The notes below the pieces were generated by a model, which was not told where the DNA came from, searched no databases, and saw nothing but the letters and a program-made list of their open reading frames with translations. DNA of 64,000 nucleotides from Cladopsammia gracilis (taxonomy: Eukaryota; Cnidaria; Anthozoa; Scleractinia; Dendrophylliidae): contig JAJGOT010000165.1 of assembly GCA_022457155.1 (NCBI GenBank), positions 879,501-943,500 on the forward strand. Direction: 5' to 3'. Below are positions 12,801-24,733 of this stretch, in pieces. The position numbers and the translations under genes are program-made. Within the stretch, counting starts at the first letter, position 1; every line of letters begins with the position of its first letter.

Positions 12801-15800
12801 GCCTTTAGGTTGCTTTGCCAGAAGTCAAAAGTTCCTTGAAGTTGTGCCAAGGGAGCTGGGTTCTTGTTGGTGAGATATTTTTTGATGTTTTCTTCAACGT
12901 ACCAGTTTTGGGTCTCGTCAAACACGTTAAACATTATAACAAACTGTCTATCCACACCCTTTATTCCCCCTTGATCGTTTAGTGTATCCTTGAAAAAACA
13001 AACAAAGCCATCATTAAAAAGGGTGTTTTTGGTGTTGCGGAAGCCATTGTTGGTTAGCTTTTGTGTTGTGGTGTGGGCATTGTTCAGTGTCTTTTGAATC
13101 TTTTGTTTTACGTCATTTGGTGATCGCAACACCAAGAAACTACCACTAAAAATTAAAGCGGTTGTTAGTTCTTTAGCCGCGATTACACGAAGTACCTTGA
13201 CCTAAGTAAATTTGATTTACCTATATGTAAAATAAATTTACCTAGGCTTTTCGGCGACGGCAACAAAAACTTAAAAAAACAATAGGTTTAATTAGCGAAA
13301 CAATGGCTCTACACGTGCGTCACACACTCTGTACATTTCTTTGCCGTTCTCTGTAGGAAGGTAACATCGGTAACACGTAGAAAACCATTGACCTAGGTAA
13401 ATTTAAATTTATGGGTGGTGTGTAACAATGGCGCTACTGTTTTCCAGGACGTGCCAAGGAGGTAAATTTTACCTTGGTAAAATCGGTTACACGAAGCTAC
13501 AACTCTACCATTGTAGGTAAATTCAAATGTAAGCGTGCCGCAGCTATTGTTATTTCGAATTTACCTAGGTAAAAGTTGTAGCGTATAACCGCGACTTTTG
13601 TCGAAAATAATTCGTCTTTTCTTTGGTGTTGCATCAATTGTGATAAGTCTAGACAATTCGCGCAATTTTCTAATTTGAAGGGTTTGAAGTAGAACAAAAA
13701 CCAATCGTCAACTTGTTAGTACACATTTTCTTGAACTTGGCAGCCGCTTTAAAAAGTATTCCCTTCAAGCTGTGATTGGTTCCATGGATTCACTGCGCCT
13801 GTTGCGATTGTCCAGAATGAATCCTTTGCCTTGTTTTTATGACAATCAAGTAAAAATCGCTCTACTTATAACAAAACAACGACAACAATAACAATATTTT
13901 AATGTACGCTGTTACGCACTGATTTACAAGTCTATAGCCTGGTTTCCATATAATCGCAACGATCGCAGCGATCGTTAAGATCGACGATCGCTGCGATTCT
14001 TGCTACCCTTGCGATCATATGGAAACAAACCGTTGCGATCGTTGCGATTGCGATCGCGATGGCAATCGCAACGATCGCAACGATCGCAACGGTTGGTTTC
14101 CATATGGCCGCAAGAATCGCAGCGATCGTCGATCGTAACTATCGTTGCGATCGTTGCAATTATATGGAAACCAGGCTTATGCATTGCGCAAATCTCTTTG
14201 TTATACCACCCAACACAAACGCCTTTTTTGACTGGCCCCACGGGAAGCAATGAGTTTTCAGTGTTTGTCTCACTGTCTCCCTTGGGGTCAGCCATTTAGG
14301 TGGCTCGACTGGGTTTTTTGGCGACATAACATCCCAACTTTGAGCAGCTGATACTCCACTGTCTGAGCTCAATCTTGCAATGCCTACCTGCTACCGCCGC
14401 TTCTTTGCTGCCAAAGCGATCGTGAAAATTCTTTTGATAGTACAATGGCGGACAATGGCGGCCACGCACGTGTAACACGTTTACTGTGGGTTTGTGTGGA
14501 AGGAATGGCAAACTTGTTGATTCAAATGAAAAGCGCATAAATATGTAGAATGTAGACAAAAGAGAAGGTGCTAAAATAAAACAGCTGTCAACAAATAACA
14601 CGGCATGAAACTTTGGAAGACGAATGAAAAGGACCACTATACTTTCAATTTTATTTCGCGCCCTTAAAATGATTCAATGCACTTGAAATTTACAGAGAGA
14701 GTGCATTACATGTTAAACTTTAGATCAAAAGATTTCAAAAAAATTTAATCGACTAGTTTTTGAATAAATGCTTCCCTAACAAAAGTTTTACTTCCGTGAG
14801 TAGAATGAGCATATTTAAGACTTTGCTTCTGATCACATCAACTGAAATCTAAAGCAAACAGGGGGAAACATTCAAGGAATGTAGTTTTATGACACATGAA
14901 TGATATATGGTGAAACTATTGTTTCAATTTGTCAGGAAAATGCTGGCATCGACGAATTAACAGAAAGTAATGCAAATCTTTAAAGTGCCCCTGTGATCAA
15001 ATTTTTGATTTTCATTTTTTTACCTTTTCGTGTACTATTAGACTTTCTTACTCATCTTGCTAAATTTCAATTCATTACGAACATCAGAAGTCATTTTATT
15101 TTAACATTTATTTCCGAGAATTTACGGCCGCCATTAATCAACTTTGTTCCAAGGCTTGGTTGCGAATGGGAGAAAGTGACCTCAAAGACTCAAACATACC
15201 TCACGGGATGTAATTATAATAACAATCAATTGCACGAAGAACAAGTCCAAAGTTTTTGTTGCTTTTCGCGTGATTTTCAACACTTATTGTTATTATAATT
15301 TCAACACGTGAGGTATGTTTGAGTCTTTGACGTCACTTTCTCCCATTCGCAACCAAGCCTTGGAACAAGGTTGATTAATGGCGGCCGTACATTTTCGGAA
15401 ATAAATGTTAAAATAAAATGACTTCCGATGTTCGTAATGAATTGAAATTTGGCAAGGTGGGTAAGAAAGTCTAATTGTACACGAAAATGTAAAAAAATGA
15501 AAATCAAAAATTTGATCACAGGGGCACTTTAAATTTTTGATGGAAATATTGAACCCAAATTTGTTCGAAAACGCTCCCATAGAATTTTTTTAAACTTTGC
15601 AGTCTTGAAGACTTACATCTAGACTATAAGCGGCATACAGTCGTTTCAAAAGTTTAGGTCTAGATGTTGAGAAAATTACTAATAAGCAAAAACCATGGCG
15701 TCATCAGATCGTTATTATGGTAAAACCGATGTCAATCAAATCTACTTTTTTGGAAAGTTCATTTCATCTCTAGTATTATGTGTGAAGCAGATTGCGTGAC

Positions 15801-17782
15801 CGAGCTCAGACAGCAAAGTATGAGCTGTTCAAAGTGGGGATGTTGTGTCGCCAAAAAAAAAACAGTCAAGCCACTTTAAGTGCTTATTGTTAGCGGTCCA
15901 GCATCGCAGCCCAGTAGCAACAGTCTCAGCTAAGGACATCAGGGACAATTTACCTTCCTGCAAATTACCAGTGGCCCTACTAATCCAGAATTGGTGTCTT
16001 TAATTGGGTTAACATCTGAGTGGTAGCCCCATGTTAAACATTCAGTGTCATTAGGCCCAGGCCCCGCTCTTTCGGGTACTTCCCAGACGTAGTTGTAAAT
16101 TTTTCCTGGAGCGATCGCGTTATCAACTTTATCAGCAGCTGTCGTGTTGTCCTTGTACTGAGATCCCTCATCTTGTTTGCTTAAAAATAGAATGATTTTG
16201 TCACTTCACTTTACTTTTTACAACGGATTTTTCTTGATTCACAAAAAGAGCAATAATATTCCAGTTTTTGATCCTTGACTTAATAATCACTTTATTTAAG
16301 TGTCAAGGTATTTAGCGCGCGAGCACTAATTGGGGACACTAAATAAAGAAACAAATATTCAAATTCAATGAAGTTAACAAAGAGCTTGGGGGAGTCTTAT
16401 GATCGCGGAGTCTGTGTGAACTTAACAAGCTCTGTTTTGACGTTTATACCAACTTTTCTCTTAACGGCCATGTTCAAATATAACAAGTGGCCAGGAAAAG
16501 AGCTCAGGTGATCGTCGAATTTGTCTTAGGTCTTACCTGTAAAGAATTCCATGAGGGTGAATTGAATATTCTCTTGTCGCCAAGTTCTTGAACACGATTT
16601 CAATAGTATCACCCACTTCCGCTTTAATCACAGGTCCAATGATTCCTAAGTGTTCCTCTTCTTTGCTTCTTTGTTTCTGCCGGCTGAATGTGGCATCAGT
16701 GTATTCCCGATAAATCGCTTTCTTGTTTCTTCCGCCGATAAAAAGCGGACCTGGTATTGTGTAACGAGCTGCATACCTGTACAAAAATTTGTAAAGATAC
16801 ATTTTTTTAGTTACGGAGATCTAAGGGGAGCGCGCGAATAGAAAGGATCTTCGGATTGCAGTAAGATCTGGAGTATATTGTAAGACTTTTCAATTTCACT
16901 TTCAGAGTCCCTCCTGCTTTAACAGCTTTAACCTTTTGCAGATCAGTAGAAAGTTAGGCCCTAAGAACAAGCTTGGATGAAAGGCGTAATAAGTTAAAGG
17001 ATGTACAGCGAGTTCTAACAAAGTCAACACATGACCTCACTTACGAGCTGTCTTTAAGATCAACTCCTTCGATTAAATCCTTTCCAGATGGCGCGTAATC
17101 CCAAGTTTCCTCAACAGCTGCAATATAATACCATCTCTTCTGCCCATTCATTGGCCGCTTAGCAGAAGCTCTTCCACAGCCCTCCTGTACGGTGTATTTA
17201 GCAACCGATCCTCCCCTCAAGTTACTATTAGTGCGATCGACTACTTTCCACTCCCCAGGATTGTCTGGGGTCATTTGAACTGTTGCTAAAGATCCTACGG
17301 TCCATATAAAAAAGAAAAATATGTTATTACAACAGTTGCATCTTTTTTCAAAGAATTGCGGTACAAGCTGCGCAGAACGTTAATGGAGGCTGGTTTGGTA
17401 CGATCGGCATCGATCACAGACGATCGCTACATCGCAGTGAAACCAAGGAAATGTGTCTTGGCTGATAATTGTGTTTTCATGATTACGGCCAGGAGCTTGC
17501 ATGAAGCTTCCTTTATTGTCTTGAAATAGGAAGAAAACAAAAACGCCCAAAATGTTGAAGGTAAAAAATTATAAACTAACAAAATAGACAAAATAATTAA
17601 CAGCTAAAAACGCGAAGTTTCATCAGAATGCCCGGAGAATGGCAATTTTGATTTCTTGACCGCCTGCAACGAAATCAACTTTGATGAATTTTTATCCACT
17701 TTCATCCTTCCAATCCCGAACTTTTCCCCGAAACTACCAGTGTTCTGTTTTGCTTTGTAAAATCTGTTTTATCCAATTTAGT

Positions 17783-17866
<84 letters not shown>

Positions 17867-20800
17867 CGTTATTTGGCAATACAACATGGAAATTAGAACG
17901 AGAAATTTCGATATTTTGACGGTACACTGTCACTTTAATATACGAGCATGGTATGTATTAATATACGAGCATGGTATGTATTTATATACGAGCATGGTAT
18001 GTATTAATATACGAGCATGGTATGTATTAATACGAGCATGATATGTATTAATATACGAGCATGGTATGTATGTATTAATATACGAGCATGGTATGTATTA
18101 ATATACGAGCATGGTATGTATTAATATACGAGCATGGTATGTATTAATATACGAGCATGGTATGTATTAATATACGAGCATGGTATGTATTAATACGAGC
18201 ATGATATGTATTAATATACGAGCATGGTATGTATTAATATACGAGCAAGGTATGTATTTATGTACGAGCATGGTATGTATTAATATACGATCATGGTATG
18301 TATTCAAACAAGGTTTTAATATACGAGCATGGCTGTATGTATTCAAACAAGGTTACGAGCATGGTATGTATTCAAACAAGGTTTTAATATACGAGCATGG
18401 TGTGTATTCAAACAAGGTTTTAATATACGAGCATGGTATGTATTCCTGGTGATCGCGGTCGATCTGTTCTACTTTTCCAACCAGTAGGATGCTCCGTAAC
18501 TTCACTTTGCTCCAAGATAAAAGTAAATGGAATATTTGAAAACTAAAATAAAATAACTGAATAAATGAATGGTCATAGCCGTCGCACAACACAGGACTCG
18601 AAAGCCCTATTCAGCTGTCTTTTATTAGTCCTGGGTTTTCCGAAAGCTATGCCATATTGAAAAGGTAATATGGTCGTGCGCATGCGCAAGTGTTGACCAT
18701 ACCATACCACAGTGTTTGTGTCGTGTGTCAGCCTGGCTATAGTTTACCCATAACTTCGTTTATCAGGGATGATCGTGAATGATGTCCTAAATTAAATAGA
18801 TTGCTGTTCGTTCCTAATGTTCCCACAAACCGAACTGAACTCGTCTTCAGAGTCATGCTAAAAGTATTAATAAAATACACCCAAGCGGTAATGTACTGAC
18901 CTTCCATTATTCCCACTGTATCATAGTTATTCCCATTCCGTATGAATGTGTTTCCATAAAAGTAAACAGAATGGACTTGAGCCGCTGGGCCACCCATCAA
19001 ATGCCACCAGACATTATCACCTTTGCACATGCGCAAACCAGGTAAATTACCATACATGAAGCCGTTTATATTCCTCATTTGGTTGCTGGCCTTAAATCCG
19101 GGATCATCTTAAAAATCAACGGAAAATGTCTGAATAAAACACGAAAATATATTTTTATTTTTAATGTTCATCGCTCCACACAATTTGTCTTAACCCTTTC
19201 AATCCCAAGGTCAATTATGGAGACATGTAATGGAGTTCTAACTTTTCAGTCTGTCGACGAAATTCTTTGACGTGACCATTCAAATGAATCCTCTTTGGTA
19301 GTTCTTTTGCATGGCACCATTTATAATTCAATATTTTACCAAACAAAATTTGGGATGTTTCTTGAATTTTGATCTTTGGCACTCTTGGGAGTAAACTAGT
19401 TTGAGTAATGGCGCGGCATTCTAATGGTTAACATTAAGGACCCTCGATTGGAAGTTGGGTGGCTCAATTCATGATCAAATACGCAAGTCCCTGGCACCAG
19501 TTGGATGGAGGAAGACAATAGGCCATTTCCGAGTTACGCTATGCCTCATTAATTGTCAAAGCGAGGCTAGGTGCACAACCTTTTATATGGAAATAAGTTT
19601 ATATTTAAATGCAAATAAAACTAATTTCCATATGAAAGGTTGTGCACCTAACCTCGCTTTGACAATGAGGCATAGCGTAACTCGGAAATGGCCTATTAAA
19701 AGAGTAAATTGCTTTGTATAATTAAAAGACCACAATACATTTAACAGAACAGCAATGACTATACCTGATTCCCCGTACCTTGGAAATGTGCATTTCTCTA
19801 AAGATTAAACAAATATCTCGGAACACCGAAAATAGGTGAGTTTTTCGGCTGGCTTACTTTCGTCTATCGCAGAAACATTCCCCGCCAGGTTCTTATTTTC
19901 GTTTAAGTACCAGGAGAGTCCCTCGTCGGTCATTGCAAAACGCAGGAAAAACTCGTAATTAATGTTTTTTCTTTTCCATGGCCAATTTTCATCCAAGGCT
20001 CCTTTTTTACACACAATTAGAGGTCCAATGAGCCCTGTAAGAAAAATAAAATAATAAGCGGTAATAAACACCCGCATATAAGAACAAATGGATTAAGAAC
20101 ACCAGGCTGAAATTTGGCCAATAAAGCCCCACCTTTATAAGAACAAGATCAGCATGAAAATTGTAACATGTTCTTATAAAATGGAAAAAGTGTCATAATT
20201 GCAAAACATGTAAGTTTATGTTTGCTGTCAGATAACTACCAACTACCTGTCAAGCTGTCTTATTGATTGTGTTCATTGGTTAATATAATCAAATTACAGA
20301 ATAATTATTTATTTTATTTTCCTAAAATATGCTAATTATACCTCTAGAAACATGTTTTGGATAGTATTACTAAATAAAAATTTAAGAACATTTTAAGGCT
20401 GATTTGTCACTAAGCACCCGATAAATAAGAACTCAATCAGCCTGACCTCCGAAATCGTGTGTTCTTATATGCGGGTGTTTACTGTATGTTCTCTGAAAAT
20501 GAGTTCTCATTCACACGTTAATAAAACCCCTTTTCATATGGAAGGCTGTGCATTAGTCCTCGCTTTGAATAACAGCAACTCGGAAATTTCCCGTTTAAGT
20601 CATTTCATGGCTGGCGGTTAACCCTATATACATACCACTATGTATGTCCTTAGTCGAATCAACATCAGAATAATACATCCATGTGATACAAGGGGGGTCG
20701 TTTTCTGTTGGTGCTACAGCCTCTGGCACAGTCCATCTGTAATGATACGTCTGATTGGGCGTTATTGCGTTATCAGCGGTGTCATTCCCGGATGTACCGT

Positions 20801-23800
20801 CTTGATAGTCTGACCCTTCGTTGGCTTTGTCGTAGAATACACCGAGAGGGTGGATACTGTAATTGCGGCTTCCCTGTTAAAGGAAAGTGGCAAGACAACA
20901 CAAACAAACAACTTTATTTAAACTCGGATTAAGAGTAGCTCAAAAGAGCTAATATCTCCGAGTATACAAATTGAACATAACATTTAAAAATCCCAACTGG
21001 CAGGAGGCATCACAAATTTCGCCCAAAAAGATATATAGTTACGTAATGGTAAATTACCTCACTAACAAAGACAATCAATAGTGCCTTAAAACATTGGAAT
21101 TAAGCAAAAAGTAAAAGTTAAGCACATCAAAGGCTTGAGAAAAAAGAAACGTCTTTAACTTGTACTTAAAACTGTTCACTCAACGAGTTCCAAAGTAACG
21201 GTGTAGCAACAGCAAATGAACGCCCACCATACGTTTTCAAATTCTGCATAATCTGAAGAATTGTATTGCACGTAATTACAACTTTGATCGCAACCATGAT
21301 TACCTTGTTTTTAAAAACCACTTCAATTTCATCGCCAACCTCAGCCCGAATCACGGGGCCCAGAAATCCCAAGTGCATTTCACTCGTTGTTCGGTTTACT
21401 TTAGTAGTGAAGGTGTCATCGGTGTACTCAACATACATTGCCTTTTTGTACCTCCCTCCTATTCTGTTATCAGCATGGGTGAAGTACTTAGCAGATTCAC
21501 TGTGGAGAAAAACATCTTTAATGTACAATAATTAAAACACCTCAGCAAGCTATAACGCAGATACCTGGGTTTGTTCTCGAATGTTGGTATATATACTGAT
21601 GAAAATTAACTGTTTGAAAATAGAAAAAAAAAACATACGATTTGGAAAGTAAACCTTTCGATTGGCATTACCAGTGACTGTTTTATACATAATTATTAAT
21701 TTGCCAAGTTTCAGCTTTTTCATTGCATTTAACCAAAGGTAAAAAGCGTTCTCAAAATTGACTGTTTAACTTATTAACCAACCAGCGAATGAGTCAAATG
21801 AATTAAACACTGTTTTTACCTTTCTGGTAAAGTGAGCGACTTTCCATCAAGGCTGTTGACATCAGATGGCCCATAATTCCACACCACTTCATCTGCTGCA
21901 ATGTAGTAGATTTTGGTCCTATTACCGATGAAGGTTGGCATGGCAACACTCTTCCCGCAGCCATTGACATTAAAGAGCGCCGACATCCCTTTATCAAAGA
22001 AGCCGCTCCTCATACAGTTCAGTAGCCAGGTTCCCGGATTCCATGCTTTCATGTAGGCTGTGATGAAAGTGGCTGGAAGGAGTATTGCTGTGTTTCTGCG
22101 ATGAGATTTGATCTTGATTGTATGGCCGTGAAACGAGGCTTAAAAGAGCAAATAGATTGAGTGAAAACATGATTGACATTTTTTTGTGGGTGTGATATGA
22201 ATTACTTCGCGCGGATGGAATCTGTTTGCACGTTCAAAGATAGTTGGTATTCTTTAATTATCAGCAAGAAACCCAAGATAATCAGTCAGCAATGCGTCGT
22301 GAACAATATTCAATGTGGTTCATGCGCCAACGATTATGTTGGTTATACTAACCGACATCTACACCAACGTGTTGCAGAGCATAGCTCCTTAAACTCTTCA
22401 ATTGGAAAACACATGCACGAGGAACACGGAATGTTAAAATCGAATTTGATTAACAACTTATCGGTACTCAAAAAGCGCCGAAACAAATTCGATTGCCTCA
22501 TTTATGAAATGTTGATAATCAAAGAACGCCAACCATCCTTGAACGTGCAAACAGATTCCATCCGCGCGAAGTTATTCATATAACACGCACAAAAAAATGT
22601 CAATTATGTTTTCACTCATTTATTTTCTTATGCCATCTCGATATTTTAACTCTATGCCTTATTGAAAATGATGTTAGAAACATCGAAACGTTGTATTATT
22701 ATTATTATTAGTAGTAGTAGTAGTAGAAGAAGTAGTAGTAGTAGTAAAATTCCTTTATTTGCATGACCGCAAGATTTTACGGTATTGCAAAAGCATATTT
22801 ATAGCAATTAATAACAAAACAAAACTACTAGTATTCTAATATTATGCTAATGAACTTAAGTTACATCACTTTCGCTTGATAATAACAATGTATCAGGTAT
22901 ATTCATACACAAGGAAATAAACTTCATTACTAGCTTATTCACATGATAGTCGTTAGAGTTCATGAGAAGTTTTATACTTTCTGGGGTTGATGTCCTTTCG
23001 ATGTCAGGTATTTTTTCATTGATTCGATTTAAGAATGTCTGCCTCTGCAGAGAGTATTTGCTACATTGCAACAACAAATGAGTTTCATTTTCTACTTGAT
23101 TTGATTTACACAATGGGCATAATCTAGTTTCTCTGGGCATATGATCGGTTTGATATCGACCTACTTCAATCATAAGTTTGTGATTACTTACTCTAAACTT
23201 CACTAAATTCGTCTTTCATTGAAGTTTCTTAGCTGGTTTAAATAATCAGATGTAAAGTATTCATCTTTAGAAACTTTATAAAATTCTAATTTCTTTGAAT
23301 GTTCAAGGCTGTGTCGCCAAAAGGATATATATTTCTCTTTCATATTAGTTGTATAACGCAGTTAACGCCTAATTCTATCATTATCTAAGGATTCAGGATC
23401 TGAATTGGATAGATGATATTGATCTGTATCAAGTTCATAAAATTGGAATAAAATCCGGAGTTATTAATAAAATGTAAATTCTTTGACATGAGGAAAGATT
23501 GTTTGACTATAGAGTCATTATCTTTGTTGTTTAGATAAACAAAATATTTCATAATTTTCTGATTAATTGGGATTATTAACGGTAATCTTCCAAGTTCGGC
23601 TCTGCAAGCTACATTAGAGGCCTTATTGTTTACTTCTAAGTAGTATTTACAAAATTTGAGATGAATTTTTTCTATCGGGGAACTATCCCATGTTTTAAAG
23701 TTCTGCTTAGTGTACATCCCCCATATCTCACTGTTGTAGCTTAAGATCGGAAATATCATTGTGTCAAAAATCTGGGATGCGGTATTGGGATTAAGTTTAT

Positions 23801-24684
23801 TGAGAGATGTATGTTTTCGTATACTAGAAAAGGCGTGCAGGGTTTTTTCTTTTAAGTGTTCGACTGCAAGAGTAAAATTTCCCGTTGGAGTTAAACGTGT
23901 ACCTAAATAGGTGTATTCTTGAACAATTTCAATTGGTTTGGTATCTATGTTGAAGTTGATGTCAACGGATTTCACCTTGGGCGTTTTTGGAATATCATTA
24001 TTTTTGTTTTCTTGGCATTGACTTTTAGCATCCATGTTTTACAATATAAAGAGAGAGTGTTTAATCCTGTTTTGGATCTTGATAGGATGATCAAATCATC
24101 TGCATACAATAGTGAATTTATTTTTGTTCCATTTGGAAGAACAAATGGATCAGACAGCGTGTTTTCGAATGAATACGGCAAATTGTTTATATAGAGGTTA
24201 AATAAAAGAGGACTTAAAATACATCCTTGACGTACACCTCTTGAATATGAGAAAGATCGAGCGGTTTTGTTTTCTCCGATTCTTATGGGACATGTAGAAT
24301 TGCAATAAAGGCTTTTGATCAGATCGTAGAAATGTCCTCCTATGTTGATTTTGAGCAGCTTGTAAAACAATCCCTCGTGTCAAACAGAGTCGAAAGCTTT
24401 ACGGAAATCTACGAAACAAGCATAGACTTTTTCCTTATGGTAGTGGACATATTTATCTATTAGGGTCCTTAGAATGAAAACATGGTCTGCAGTACGATTT
24501 TCAGGTAGAAAGCCAATTTGGGAATTGTGTAATATCTTGTTTTCTTTTCTTTTTTTTTGTAGTAAGTAGCAGTAGCAGTAGCAGTATCAGTATCAGTAGC
24601 AGTAGCAGAAGCAGAAGCAGAAGCAGAAGTAGTAGCAGTAGCAGTAACAGTAGCAGTAGCAGTAGCAGCAGCAGCAGCAGTAGC

Positions 24685-24733
<49 letters not shown>

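Noticed and set aside
14993..15580. Two mirrored frames of about 70-100 codons
   Set aside because: They are the two arms of the foldback element read on opposite strands.
17681..17896. Frames with Ile-Tyr repeats
   Set aside because: Translation of the TA microsatellite.
22640..22700. Hammerhead ribozyme in the Penelope fragment
   Set aside because: 'gatgttagaaacatcgaaac' gives a hairpin followed by GAAAC, but the CUGAUGA core is not present, so the fold is not supported.
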